Source of the DNA: Fennellomyces sp. T-0311
Taxonomy: Eukaryota > Mucoromycota > Mucoromycetes > Mucorales > Lichtheimiaceae
Direction of reading: 5' to 3'
NCBI GenBank assembly: GCA_025266875.1
Contig: JALLLT010000001.1
Coordinates: 1,240,001-1,304,000 of the forward strand
DNA: 64,000 bases
Position numbers and translations under genes: made by a program. Below are positions 46,711 to 59,034 of the stretch, piece by piece; position 1 is the first letter of the stretch, and the number at the start of each line of letters is the position of its first letter. The notes under the pieces are model-generated. The model did no database searches, was not told where the DNA came from, and was given only the letters and a program-made list of their open reading frames with translations.

Positions 46711-48710
46711 GTAGTACTTTATCAAACATCCATGTCCACATGAAAGTGTATCCGATCGGAAGTAATTTGTATGGTACTTTCCACATAATATTACAAGGAG
46801 ATGCTTGTTTTAAACCACACATGGTAAAACTGCTCTTGTGCTTAGTAACAAAGTATTTACAAATATATTTGAATTTAATAATTGCTAAATATACAAGATG
46901 GATGTCTTCATTTACACAAACAGCTATGGAAAGGCAAAAGGTAGTTATGACCCCAATTCAGCCATCAGATATGTCTATATGTGTCATCAGCCACTTAAAA
47001 GTGGAGGCGCTACCATATTTAATCAAGCAAGTGACAATCATCATCATTTGGCAAAAACGAGTACACTGGCACAAAGCCCGGTCTTGTTCGATCGATGGCC
47101 TATTTGCAAAATGTCAAAACAAGCATCTTTCTAATACATTCATTTCTTGTTATCTCGCCTCCACTGGCCGTGCTGCCGGATGCCTTGCTTTCTGGTCCGG
47201 TCGTAACCGTCGAGCACCGAAAGAGCCAGTCGTGTAAGCAGTTTTGAAAGCTTAAGGCCGCTCCCAAATAGAGATGCGGTGATGGTAATCTGGATATCAG
47301 AATAACCGATCTTACAGTCACCAAACAGCAACTCCCAGAAGGGCGTGTGAATGGCCTGCTTAACGTACAGGAATGGCTGTGCGACAAGATCGTGAGGTCA
47401 AGCGACAGGAGTACAGTAGCACGGTGCAGACCAAATCTCGTCGTATTCCGAAGAACGCAAATGATCGAGTATTGCGGTGTATTACTGCTCAAGCGACACG
47501 ACAGAACTCAAGATGTAGTATCGGATGTCCAGATAAAGCTTTGCTGGCGCCGGCGATGACTGGGAAAAGAAAAGAAAGGTCAAAACATTAAAAAGATGTC
47601 GTCGCGCGTGATAGCAACCCGTGGTTATCCCAGCATTGTTTACTCGCGTAAAATGCCACCAACCTCCTTTATAAAACCCGCACCCTCATTATACCAGTCT
47701 ATATCAGCAGTAAACAACTTTTTTGGCGCTTTCTTATAAAACTAGCTACGTGTTTCTACGACGACTCTACGCAAAGTTAGCTTCTTGTGCGGCTCGCTGT
47801 GCACCGGTCGGTCAAGCAAAACTGATCGGAAAGCAAGTTGGATGTCGATCATCCAAGTACGAACGACTTGGCCAATGTTTGTGGATATCACGCGTCATGT
47901 TCTGCTAAAACCGGCAACCGTGGTCTTTTCTCCCATTCTTAGCTCTCTGCCAAAAGCATATTATTACATTGCAGTACTGAATATTACAACACATCAGTTG
48001 AAGCCATACCGTTTGTAAAGAGGAAAACGCGACCTTCTACTGTCTTGAAAAGGTACATTCCGGGAGACACATCGAAATACGCAGAACAAACTCCATCGTA
48101 ATTTCATGCGTAAGGAAAACATGTTTTTTCTCCTTAGAAACACCCATGAAAAACACTCAGTCTAGATTACCTTTTTCTATTAGTGAATTTTTCGTTGTCA
48201 TAGTGAATGACTCTTTCGTCTTCAGGTTTTCTGAATGGATAGAGGACGTATAGGATCCTTTCCTTTGTTCTGATCATGCGGATCTGAAGATGTCTTTGAC
48301 ATCCGCCGTGCAGTGTAATGACCGCATTGTTATATTGGAGCCAATTCCATGTCTTATTGTCTCATTCGTTCATACGGTGTAACCCATGTAGACAAACTAC
48401 CATGTGAGTATACTTCGTGATGATGCTGAACCGATATGTGTTATCCGATAGGAAAATCTTCTATTAGTATCATATGTGGTTGTTTCATCACAGAAATTAC
48501 TAATAAACGAACAGTAATAATAAAAAGAATAGGTGTTATGTACTACGTTATGTAAACATTTCAGGATAAAAGACTGGCTTAATCTCGGTAATCCTCTTCG
48601 CAAAACGTATATACCACTCAAGACAGTTCACACGCTTTATCCAGTTTCAGTGCTTCGATCATCATCGGAATCTCGACTTGTGCTGTTTTGCAGATGTTCG
48701 TACATTCCTT
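46711..48710. other. Unassigned region with many short frames
   Basis: Open frames at 46740-47237, 46898-47134, 47347-47591 (+) and 47100-47492 (-) overlap one another and none resembles a known family. The stretch 47245-47560 (+) reads LDIRITDLTVTKQQLPEG and similar phrases and might be further decayed coding DNA, but I cannot assign it. Nothing is seen from 47700 to 48700. Confidence 0.4.
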
Positions 48711-49130
48711 TTTGTCGTATTCCCGACATACACTATCATCCATGGTTACATGCTTTTCCTTCTTTATGCTATATCCGCTGTCATTACGACATCAACAAGC
48801 GTACAGTTATCGATTGCCTTATTTGCTCTTATGTGCAACCATTGTATTGCTCTTATGTGCAACCCTGATTCGGGTTTACCGATTGTAAGGCAACTCCTTT
48901 AATTTGGTTCCATTTGTTCTTCGGCTCCTTCATCTATAAGGCAAGATCATATGAAAGTCGGCAATAACATGGATCACAGGCTTATTAGACAAAGCATTCG
49001 CCTTCTTCGTCCCGAACTCATCAACAGTATAAATAGAGAGCAGTTTTTCTCAATAAAACATTATCTTATTTTGGTCTCGTCATTCGAATGCCTTTTCTCG
49101 TTTAAGCGATACCACACTTTTAGATCTCTA
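48711..49130 (+). repeat. Direct repeat, copy A (decayed, about 400 bp)
   Basis: This segment parallels 50053-50437 in order and orientation: TTGTCGTATTC, then ATCCATGGTTACATGCTTTT, GTCATTACGACATCAACA, GTACAGTTATCGATTGCC, AAGCATTCG, a TATAAATAG or CATAAATAG element, and TGGTCTCGTCATTCGAA. On the minus strand it would encode the same part of the unknown multi-exon gene, but with stops. It lies just downstream of that gene's stop codon. Confidence 0.8.
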
Positions 49131-49211
49131 CCAAATGTCAGGTCCTTGATGTTTGGTTTTACTATCGCAGAAAGAAGATTATCCACCGGGAAACCGCCCA
49201 AACAATGCTTC

Positions 49212-51775
49212 TCAGCCTGACGATAATGCTCCTCGCGTAATTTCTTCAGCTTTTGGATGGGCTTGCTCAATTTTTTCTATCCAGTTGTGTAAGGCTTTTA
49301 ACTCACATTCAACCCGATTGACTACGTACCTTCAAATCCCAAAAGTGGTTCATGAACGGGTAAAGCTCTTCGGTTCTTTTTAAGAACTTGACTGGTGCCG
49401 TAATTTTCCACTCTCGCTTCATGACATATTTGTCTTTCATTGGAGCATACAGGGACCATAGTCGAATTTTGTCCTCTACGCGATAATTAATAAAAGAAAA
49501 CCGCCTTCCGAGGCTGTCGTTCGCTTACCGTATGCATGGACGAAGTAAAAGCTAATCTCTGCCAAGTCCTCGTAAGATGCCATGTTGTATTTATCTGCGA
49601 TATGTTTGAGCATTGCCAGCAAACCCAACATGGCTTTGTGGTGGTCGAAAGAGCGTTTGGAATTCTTCGCCTTGTTGTAACCGTTAGATATTTCAAGCAA
49701 TAGAATTTCCGCAGTAAAGTCATCATTATCATCGGCCAGGTTTGATTCGTCAACAAGGCAAGTCCGAATAATCACATCCGCCTCGTACGCTTCTCGTTCT
49801 TGAAATACTTGGCTTTCTTTAGCGTGGCAGACATGGCCCTCAGAGGCTCTACTCCAGGAATGAACGGAGAATTGTACGATGATAGTGCCTTTACGAGCGA
49901 TCGCAGAGCAGGGTGGAGCATGACAAAGTTATAGTTGGCTTCAGATAGAGATACATCGAATTTGGGTAAATAAACATCTCTGGCATTAATAAGCAATGGT
50001 AAGTCATATAACAACAGGAAATCCAGACACATTTTGGTAAAACTTACAAGGTTGTCGTATTCACGAAGTACGCCATCCTCCATGGTTACATGCTTTTACT
50101 TAGTCATTGTTTATATTCACTGTCATTACGACATCAACAGCCGTACAGTTATCGATTGCCTATTTGCTCTTCCGTGCGGCCTTGATCCGGCTTTACCGAT
50201 CATGTAAGGCAACTCCATTAACTTGGTTTCAGATCTTCGGCCTCTTTGACAATATGGCAAGACCATTTGAGACTCGGTGATAACATGGACCTTTGGGACT
50301 ATTACACAAAGCATTCGTCTTCTCCGTCCCAACTCATCACCAGCATAAATAGGACGAAACTTCTTCAATAAATCGTAAGCTTATTTCTGGTCTCGTCATT
50401 CGAAAGCTTTTCCTCGTTAAGCGATACCACAAAGGTAATAGGCATGTCTTGGAACACCTTGGCCATCTGTTCCACATTATATGATGGGTGCGCTCGTGCA
50501 CGTTGCTCCATCATTACTGGTGTTTTCTAGAAAAGCAATTTTTCTTATCAGTATGTAAGCGATATTCATCTTCAATACTTACAGCAGACAAGACTTGTTG
50601 TAAATACTCTTTAAAGTCATCGGCGACTTCTTCTATACTGACAGAGTTGAAGTTGTCAAGGGTGCTGTATGCTTCAGAGTCTGGCATATCGACGCTTCGA
50701 GAGATCCCCCTGTCGCAAGTGATCACACCAAAAGTTGCCGGACTATTTCAATTTATAGTCAGACGACTCCTGCTTCAGTTGACATGTAACAATACCAAAA
50801 TGTTCCATACCTATACTTTAAGTGATCATTATCACCCTGCGATTCTCGAAGGAAATCTTCCCAGATGTCCCATAACGGCATCACGTTGTAATCTTCGCGA
50901 AAACCCAACTTGTATAGTGACAATTGCGTGCTATCGGACAACTGAATGATTTAGGTTAACACGTGCCGATGTCATAAAATTCCGTTAAACTAGTATAGCA
51001 TACCTGATCATCAATACGTTGCTTTTTGCCAATCCGCGCTTCTTCTACAACGTTGTGCTTGTTAAAGCAAACCACAAACGGTACACATTCAACCATACCC
51101 TGAAGTTCTTCTGCAAATGAAATGATTTCCATCTCTTGGAGTTCAGCTGCATTGGCCCATAGTTTGGCCTTCATTCGCCTTTTGGACCTTCCAACGAAAC
51201 GCTACACATAGTAGAAAGCTTTAGAATACAGTGCTTTATTTGCGCTCTAGACACTACCTCGACAACATCGTCATACAATACCTCCCAAAATGACACATCA
51301 ATTCTCTTGTCAGCCTGTAGTGCTTGTTAAATCAGGAGCAATATTGATGTTCACTATAACTAACAAACCATAATATTGGATCGCTTCTTTACAGTATTGC
51401 CAAATTTGCATTTCCATTGATTGATCAAGGCTTTCTCATTATCAGTGATCTTTGAATTTTCTAACACAAAGCCTCTGTTCACGTTTGCAAAGGTTTTCAA
51501 GGAGGGAGATATGTTATTCGTAGCGCATCCTTTGACATACGCACCAAGCACTATCAATGCAGAAGTTGGCGTATTAGGTTGCTTTCTTTAGTCAATTTTG
51601 GGAATGTTACCGTCATTCGTAGACGTCTGAATATTCTCAGAACGTTTCATGGTGTTTACAACAGGAATGAAAACGTTCTTCGTCAACAACGTAAACCATG
51701 GGCTCAGGGTTGCCGGCCTCATCAACGACATTCCCCTGCCCATCTTCAAAAAGAAATGTAAAATTTCGTGTACGC
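49212..51775 (-). CDS. Multi-exon gene of unknown family, possibly decayed in its middle
   Basis: I do not recognise a named domain. Minus-strand exons found by phase and coding sense: about 51557-51369, 51314-51258, 51201-51004, 50941-50811, 50742-50583, 50526 to about 50370, then a region with stops, an exon ending at 50048, 49979-49895, 49838-49529, 49475-49330 and 49301-49212 with a normal stop. Every junction outside 50370-50100 is in frame, and the joined exons read as one protein, for example HPALRSL joined to GHVCHAKESQVFQE, and FVHAYG joined to EDKIRLWSLYAPMK. Upstream of 51560 (FEDGQGNVVDEAGNPEPMVY near 51760-51690) the frame is broken once. Many short in-phase introns argue for a real host-type gene. 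It recalls an orphan multi-exon family I associate with Mucorales genomes, an impression only. Function is unknown; it may be a pseudogene. Confidence 0.55.
50053..50437 (+). repeat. Direct repeat, copy B (inside the unknown gene)
   Basis: Second copy of the segment at 48711-49130, in the same orientation and about 1.34 kb away. It covers the part of the unknown gene where the frame is interrupted (between the NDETR end of one exon and the exon reading AYFVNTTT). Both copies carry ATAAATAG and the shared CATGGTTACATGCTTTT block. Confidence 0.8.
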
Positions 51776-53084
51776 ATGTTATAAATTGTAATGATGTAGT
51801 GAAAGAGAAAAAAGTGGTACGGAGATTGCTATAACAACTTTTTATATAGTACCAAGTGCCAAGAGTTTGTTAGCTGTTCTCATCACAAGATCAATTTCAC
51901 GTGGGTTGAATTTTCAAACAGATAGAGACCTTGACTTTTTGGCAATAGTATACAGATTAAAGCGTATTTATTATTATAATTCGTGAGTATGACACTCGAG
52001 GGCGACATCCTTTAAGGAAATTCGCCGGCCATAATGAGTGCAGAGGGAATTGAAAAGTGGGTATAGGTGGTGGGACATACAGAAAAACCCTTACTGGGAA
52101 GAAAAGCCTGATGTGTGAACTGTGAACTCGGGAGGTATCAGGTATGGCAATAAATATAAAATTCTAGCTACGTGACAAAGTAAAGAAAAAGAAAAGGAAG
52201 GGAGGTAGTGATAGCGGCAATTGCGTACGTGCCCATGGTAATGGGAATACTAGCCACTGGTATCGATCACTATGGGAAAAAATCTTGTTGAATCTTGTAA
52301 TTTCTCGACAAGCTTGTTCAAGCCTTGTCCGATCTTGTCCTGAAATTTAATTTGGAAACAGGAGTAATCAAATTTGCCAAATCTTATTTAATCGTTTCAA
52401 ATCTAGTTCCATATACCTTTAACTATTATACGTATTTAGCAGTAAAACCTTTTTTCGATGGCGACAAACAGTAGATAATAACAACTAATGCATATATCCT
52501 ACAATTATTTATGGCGGCTATTGAACTACATTTTATCTAGATCCATGCTGAATAGCCAGTAGTAGTTGCTAGGATATGAGATAAGTGCTGTCGGTACGTA
52601 ACCGCAGCAACGACGCGCGGGGTCAAAACGCGAGATAGAAAGAAAAAGCTAAGTCCACTCTTCTTATGCGACACATCACAAACTGAATCGCTGGAGCCTG
52701 ACGAGATAAAATCATCAGATTCAAAACAAAGATCCTGATTCAAGCCGCCAGGTAAAGGATTCTATAAATATTTGCCAAATTTACTAATATGTTACCAGGT
52801 AGATTGTAACAATCTGTTGGGCAGCAATTACAGGAATCCGACTAGTATGATCAGTGTTCCATTGGTCGTTAGCAGTCGAACGAAGCAATGCGCTGTTGTG
52901 AGAAAGGCAAGCGATAACCTTTGTGTCATTGCCGTGCCATGCATTCGTCTTCGGAAGTTGATCCTTATGAAGTGAAAAAGATCCGGCATAAACTGGATTG
53001 GGAAGTGTTGTGTCCGACTGTCCCTCTACGGCCCCTCGATACAATGCGTAGGCTTGGAAGGTTTCCCGGACCACAAGAAAAAAG
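51776..53084. other. Intergenic region with one dispersed repeat
   Basis: Apart from the repeat at 51950-52133 nothing certain is present. Frames at 52537-52743 and 52784-53074 (-) and 52772-52975 (+) overlap on opposite strands; the minus-strand one has protein-like phrases (CLSHNSALLRSTANDQW) but I cannot assign it. Confidence 0.45.
51950..52133 (-). repeat. Dispersed repeat, copy 1 (inverted relative to 63131-63333)
   Basis: The reverse complement of this stretch matches 63131-63333 almost base for base, for example CTTCCCAGTAAGGGT, CTGTATGTCCCACCACCTAT, CTCATTATGGCCGGCGAATT, GGATGTCGCCCTCGAGTGTC and ACGCTTTAATCTGTAT. It is probably a solo LTR or part of another mobile element, because the other copy borders a gag-like frame. 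Confidence 0.85.
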
Positions 53085-53420
53085 CCTCTAATATCGTCAG
53101 CCTTAGTGTCGTGAATGCTTTACACATTTTCTTTCGTGTTCTAGAATACCAAGTTGAGTGGGTTTGAACAATTTGATGAATTTTGTACGTACCAATGTTG
53201 AAGAGCGTTTATCAACGCGAACTATCCTCCGGCACCCTTGGCTAAAGTATCAACACTATGGCAAGCAGGCAGAGAAGAGTTTCCGCATACGACTGAAAGT
53301 AGGCGTGGTTTGTATCGCATTATTTTCAATGGGATTTTGAACTACTAACCATTGTCAAATAGCATTGATACGCTTATGTAGGCGACAAGAGCGGCAACAA
53401 CGCTGGGGCATATCGATCTG
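53085..53420 (+). pseudogene. Tail of a protein kinase gene
   Basis: The frame at 53158-53340 reads FVRTNVEERLSTRTILRHPW followed by LKYQHYGKQAEKSF, which fits subdomain XI and the end of a Ser/Thr kinase domain (the RLS...L.HPWL pattern). It is followed by an intron-like stretch with a TACTAAC branch site (53342-53348) and an acceptor at about 53363. The ATP-binding and catalytic-loop parts of a kinase are not visible upstream, so only the 3' end remains here. The kinase type cannot be decided. Confidence 0.6.
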
Positions 53421-54524
53421 AATATGACGACCATGAAGATACAAACGTTAATGTAGACAAAGCAAATGAATGTGACAACTATGGAGGTAGTGTATGATAA
53501 GTACATTGAGGGTGATGGAACAGGAATGGCTATGGTCTGAGAGCAAACGGCACAACGTTACTGGAGAGAACATAGGAAAATTACGTAAGTAGTGTCAGTG
53601 AAAGCGAAACAATGGCCGTGGTCACAGAAGAGATGGTCGGCATGGACAAGTTGGTTTTGCAAGCGCATTGAGTGAGACTAATATGGTAAGGATATCTTGT
53701 ATATAGCCTTGAGTCTGCAGATTCTGTCTCTATATGCTGATCAGCAGGCAAGTCTCACTTCACTTGACATTGGCACTCTTAAGTTATTAGTCTTTTAGTA
53801 TCATGTTGCAATATATTCTAATAAAAGTCAGCTTTATGCTTTTTGACATGCACAACGATATCATAATAATATTAGAAAAGTACACATTACATATACATGA
53901 AAACTTGTTCAATATAGTCCTTGTTATTCACTTAATAAAAAACCAGATTCAACAAGATCGATTTTCCCACAGTGGATATTGCTGCTGGTATCGTCAAAGA
54001 ATGCATCCAGGATCACCTGTAGATCGGGTTCTGGGTCAAATTGTGTATCTGGATGGGTACAGACATCAATATCCCGAAGAACTTGGAGAAGCAGTGGCCA
54101 GACCGTAGGCTTTTGGCCTTGCGTGGCAGGTCATTGAGGAGGATGTCAATGATATGCTGAGTGCGGTCGACAGGCTTGCGATAGCTTTGGAGCAGACGTT
54201 GGAAGGCTGGACAGACAAGTAGTGGTACGGTGAGCGGTTGGAAGTGGTATCGGTTAGGTGTCTTGCCACTCACTCCACATCTGCATTTTTTAAGAGGAAA
54301 AGAAGGGAGCCAGTGCATACGCCACGTGACAAGGCGATGGCGAGCTTGACTGCTGGCAGACAAAAATAATATCGGATCCCAGCGGCGCTCCGGGAGAACA
54401 CGGTCACTGAAGGAAACTGTTGGAGCCGTGTTTCCAGTTCCTCGGTTAGGTAACTGCGAATGATATGTTTCATGGGGTACCGTTGCTTACAGTTAATCCT
54501 CAACTTGTGAGGTTTACTGTTATA
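53421..54524. other. Unassigned region beside the Helitron
   Basis: Frames on the minus strand at 54013-54363 and 54270-54503 might belong to the end of the Helitron or another element, but they match nothing I recognise. No Helitron 3' hairpin with a CTRR end could be fixed here. Confidence 0.4.
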
Positions 54525-54696
54525 CAGTAGCCGCTTTATGTAATGATATTTTACATAACAATGATTCGATATAACGATATAATTCTCGACGCACCAAAAC
54601 GGTAATCACTGCCAAACCCCATTTTGTATAACGCTATTTTGATATAACGATCAAGTTTGGGCTGTACCATCGTATCATTATATAAAGCGGCCACTG
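54525..54696. mobile_element. TA-flanked MITE (172 bp) inserted in the Helitron
   Basis: The two ends are inverted repeats of about 25 bp: CAGTAGCCGCTTTATGTAAT at the left and the reverse complement of the right end CAGTGGCCGCTTTATATAAT, continuing as TGATA. Both sides are flanked by TA, the target duplicated by Tc1/mariner and pogo-type transposases. The inside is AT-rich with repeated GATATAACGAT and no coding capacity, so it is a non-autonomous element. It splits the Helitron helicase sequence after SNPLAPI. Confidence 0.85.
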
Positions 54697-57600
54697 TATC
54701 GGTGCCAAAGGGTTGGATGTAGGGATGCGCCACTCAGGTGGGATTTCGAAGCTGGTAGCATATGGAGATCGACCATCACCAACCGCGAGAAGAGTATCTG
54801 CAAAAGCAGTAACACCAGGGCCAGCCTGGCGTATACGCATATTCTCTGTCAGATGCAGAACGTGGACAGCATTCCAAAAGTTTGCTGACTAGACGCATTG
54901 CTCTACGATATGTGATCTTTCCTCGTTTGACTACAGGTAGCTACTGTCGAAAATCACCACCAAGTACAAATACTTTTCCACCAAAAAGGATATCGGCGTA
55001 CATGGGGTTAACGGCACCCATGATATCCCGAAGGGAGCGGTCAACCGCCTCAAAGTTCCATTTGCTACACATCACTGCTTCATCCCAGATAAATAAGGAT
55101 GTTTCGCGGGTCAAATGAGCATATGGGCCATTTAAGCGAAGGTTGCAGGTGGTGTTAGCATCTGCATTCAATCCGATGCGAAACCTTGAGTGTGCGGTGC
55201 GATCTCCAGGCAGCAAAAGGGCAGCGGTGCCAGAGGAAGCAACAGGAATAGCAATTTGATCATGAGAACGGACGTAACTCAAAAGAGTTTTGAACAGCTT
55301 GAATTTGCCAGTACCACCGGGACCATTCACAAAGAAGACATGAGGTGCTGGTGCAGCTGCTGTATTGGTCGCATTGATAATCGTATCGAATGCATGGCGT
55401 TGGCCTTGGTTCAACGTGTGAATCAGATTTTCATGAAGCACACGCTGATCTTCACGATTATACTCTCGTCTTTCAACGATTTCCAGCGTCTCCAAAGGGG
55501 GTAGAAGATCTAACTCCGTGGCAAATTCTTGTGGGAGCGAGGGGAACTCTGAGAGATGATGATCTGTTGCTTCTAGACGGCTTTCGATATCACCGAGTGT
55601 ACGCCGATAGACCTGCGCGATCTGGTTATCCGTCAGCTCCTCCTCATTACTGTGAAGTGTTCTACGCAGGGCGTAAAAGCAGTCATCCGCCATTCTTCAC
55701 GGTACGTCATCCAAAGAGTTCGTGGATCCGCAGGAGCGCAGTTGAGCAGGATATACGCAAACAATTCACGAATTATAGCTGCTGATGGTGTCGATACAAT
55801 GGCTTCAGCAATGCATCGATCCCATTCATCGTCCGACTCCAGAAGACCACGCGCAACAGCAGCTTCTTGGAATGTTTCGTACACCGGAACTTGATATGTT
55901 CTTAGCGCCTCGACGCTGGTTGGACCTAGAACGTTCAGTAAAAGCAGACGACGGCAATACTGCTACACGTTGGACAGCGATGCTGCATAGATACGTGTCA
56001 CAACATTTTGTACTGGAGGGTTGGTGCGAGGGTGCCATCTGTGGTCCGTGTTATTCCACGTATAGTGACACGGGATCTCGGTATATAGATACTGTCTGGC
56101 AGCTTCATCATTTGTGCAAAGCACAAAAAAAAGCTAGAGCTTGGTTCCAGAAGCAGCAGCATCACGGGCAGCTCGGAGCTGTGCAGGCGTCATATCGCCT
56201 TGGAACAGGACCATTTGCTCTTCAGGTAGATGCAGGTCTAAACGTGAAACTGAGGGGTAATGCATATGCACATTGAACACAAGAGTTCTCCACACCGCCT
56301 CGCAAGGGCCAATGTATCGAGCATTTTGAAACTGGAGTACCTCGTTATGCTGGTCAGGATCTGTAGTGGCGGCAGCGTTCTGCGTTTCAATTTGTGCTCG
56401 ATCAGTGCCTTTGTAATGTACTTGCAGAGGTACTTGATGGCACGTGCAGAGGTACAGATTTCGACGTTGATATAGGCGTCGAATTTGTGGCACAGATATG
56501 GGTTGTAAGGAACGACATGCCTATTGTCAGCTAGGAATTCTGTGTGCTCGAATAAGTGCTGCCGGGTCTGCGGGGATCTTTTGTATATTGGGTATCCTTC
56601 ACGATTCACTCGTGTTTCGGTATTGAAAGGCTTTGGATAACCATTTACACATTGACCAGCGATGGTCACACGGGCCGTGTATCATGCTTGATACTACTGT
56701 TCTATAGAATTGGGGCAGGGTCGCATGATCCGGTATCTCAAAATTAGCAGAATATGCACATGGCGCAAACCGCGTTTTTGAAATTCCACAGTTGCGATGT
56801 AGCCTTCAACTCTCCCGAAGCAATGTGCATCCATTATATGGCGTAACAGATGCGCAACCTTCATGTGGAAAACGCGAGCACAAACGTTAGGGCGATCATG
56901 AGCTTTTTGGCCAGGAAGAAGTTTCGCAGTGATTTCAGGCCATCGTGGGTTGCAGGTAAATGTTATGGCCTCTTTGACGAACGATCGCTAGTCCATCTTG
57001 AAGCATCTGTTTATAACGCAGACCACCGGTAAACGACGATGGTAGAATGATTGCTCGACCGATCTGTCGTGGATCTGCGCCGTCATCAATACCACTATAT
57101 AGTTCTGACCGTAATGCGTTTTGATTCGTAGTGAAATAATGCAGGCGAGCACTTTCAATACGAACATAATTGTCCACGAATATTGCTGGAAGAGGCGACC
57201 GAAATGATGGTGATACGTCTGCCTATCACCTTGGCGATTCATCAGCATGTATGCACAATAGGCACGCAGAGAAACGGTGCGGTCATTAGGGTTTGCCCGA
57301 GAGATCTCAAGGTAGGTGCCATCCATATTCGCCGAACGAGAACATTAGGACGTAGTGAAGCGGCATATATGATGCATGCAGAGAACTGACCAACCGAAGA
57401 CCCTCAGTGCGATCATTGATGACAATACTGAAAGGTTCTACTGCCCCATCTACCGAATTTTCCACCACCATTGCTGCAACTTCGGGATACACCTGTTGTT
57501 TGTACCGTCTGCCAAGTTCTGCTGCCTGAGTGATTACGATCTGAAGAGTTCCAATTGGTTGATCGTGGAATCTTTGGTATGCGGAAGAAAATTGTCGAGC

Positions 57601-58370
57601 AAAGGGGTTACAGCGATCGATCACGCCTTGGATCATTTCGATGGTTTCAGCATTCAAACCCGAAAACAGAGTGCCACGCCGTGCCAATTGCTCGTTTGTA
57701 TCAGCAAAATATATCTGGGCAAAACGTGCTGGCGCGGGTTCTGGCGCCCTCAGTGGTCCGACAGCGTGATACATAGTACCATTTACGCGAAACGTTGGGA
57801 CGCCAATTGATCCGTTTGCGAGCTATGGATCGTAGTTTGCTCGGATAGAAGCGAAAGCAAACATACTGTTGTACGTGCGGATGTCGGTGTGGAAATTGCT
57901 GACGGCGCTGGTAGGATCAGAGGTATCATGATTTGTGAGGAAGGCTAGAAGCTCAGCCGGCGGTGCGCGAGGGATGTGTAGATTGATGCTTCCATGCTTA
58001 CAGCACATGCCGAATTGAGGATGCATAACCGATGAATGTGACACACGCTCATTGACCCACATTTGCGCGCCACAATGAGAGCAAGTGCAGTTCATTTGGG
58101 GCAAAACATGGCGGTGGTAGGATTCATCTAGAGTGAAACAGATATTCTTTCCGAAAACATTCTCAGGCACAAAGGGTACTCTGCACGCAATGCGGTACTC
58201 TGCGCCATGCTCGGATACCACATTGCGTGGATTGAATGGTCATCCTGCGAAAGAACTGCGAGAATGACCCGGTGCTCCACAACTGACACAGATACGTTGT
58301 GGTGCGGGTTCACTGATTGATTCAGTGGTGGGTGCAGGTTCAGTGGCTGTTGTAGGTACCGGTTCAGTCT
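54697..58370 (-). mobile_element. Decayed Helitron (Rep/helicase transposon)
   Basis: On the minus strand the parts of a Helitron protein come in order. Near 58290 there is a Thr/Glu/Pro-rich lead with a degraded zinc knuckle (CVSCGAPGHSRSS). At 58221-57823 is the Cys-rich N-terminal region (CTCSHCGAQMWVNERVSHSS, FGMCCKHGSINLH). Further N-terminal pieces lie at 57774-56935. The Rep HUH motif EFQKRGLRHVHILL is at 56743-56784, and INVEICTSARAIKYLCKYITK-like sequence carries the Rep tyrosine region near 56400-56470. From 55693 to about 54700 is a PIF1-type helicase with Walker A GPGGTGKF (55301-55324, Phe replacing Ser/Thr), Walker B LFIWDEAVM and GGDFRQ. Frameshifts and stops break it repeatedly, for example right after the HUH motif and after GDFRQ. 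Element ends were not found. Confidence 0.88.
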
Positions 58371-59034
58371 GTTTTTTTTATGAAGGTTAATAATCATCGA
58401 AGTTTAGCACCAATTCCATTGACATACGTTCTCAGAGTTCTCAGTAGCGGTTCGACGACGAACAGAACGTCATACATCGTCCTGGTTCTGATTCACAGGG
58501 TTCAATGGACAACCTAAGAAGTTGGTTAGCAAATGGGTTGCTGAACCACAGCGACACCGGCAAGAGGAAGTTCGGTGTTGCTTTGTAAAAATACTCAGTA
58601 CTCAGTGACAATTCAATCCAGACAGCGTATACTTGTTGGGAATCCATTTTTTAAGACGGTGAGAGTATTCTTATTCTTAGTATGATCCGAGATGGTGATT
58701 TAAGACGAAACACAAAGAAATGTTGTCAGAGAAGTTTAATAGAAGCTGCAGCCTGAAAAAATTTTATTGCGAGAGGATGGGTTACACAATGTGACGAATG
58801 TTGCTTATCGGGTAGACATCCAAGTAAGTACCCCTGGCTTGTTAATAGGGGATACGAGATGTCCTTTTACCTAGTAAGGTTTTAAATATGAGCTGGCTGA
58901 CGATGGACATTTAATACTCTTACATTCCAGAGTACGTCTTCTTTTAAAATACTTTAAAGAATCAATTCTAAAAAACAAATACCTGGTCGTTTAAACTACA
59001 CAACTTCGCCTTTTGTTTTTCAAAGGCTTTGACC
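58371..59034. other. Intergenic region upstream of the adhesin-like gene
   Basis: A minus-strand frame at 58441-58647 may be the start of the Helitron protein but has no recognisable content. The rest is non-coding and should include the promoter of the gene at 59035. Confidence 0.45.

Noticed and set aside
46740..47591. Continuation of the adenylate-forming enzyme into carrier and reductase domains
   Set aside because: No phosphopantetheine-site (GxDSL) or Rossmann (TGxxGFLG) motif could be found in any frame on either strand.
52784..53074. Minus-strand gene with CLSHNSALLRSTANDQW
   Set aside because: The frame is open and protein-like, but it overlaps another open frame on the plus strand and has no recognisable family or splice partner.
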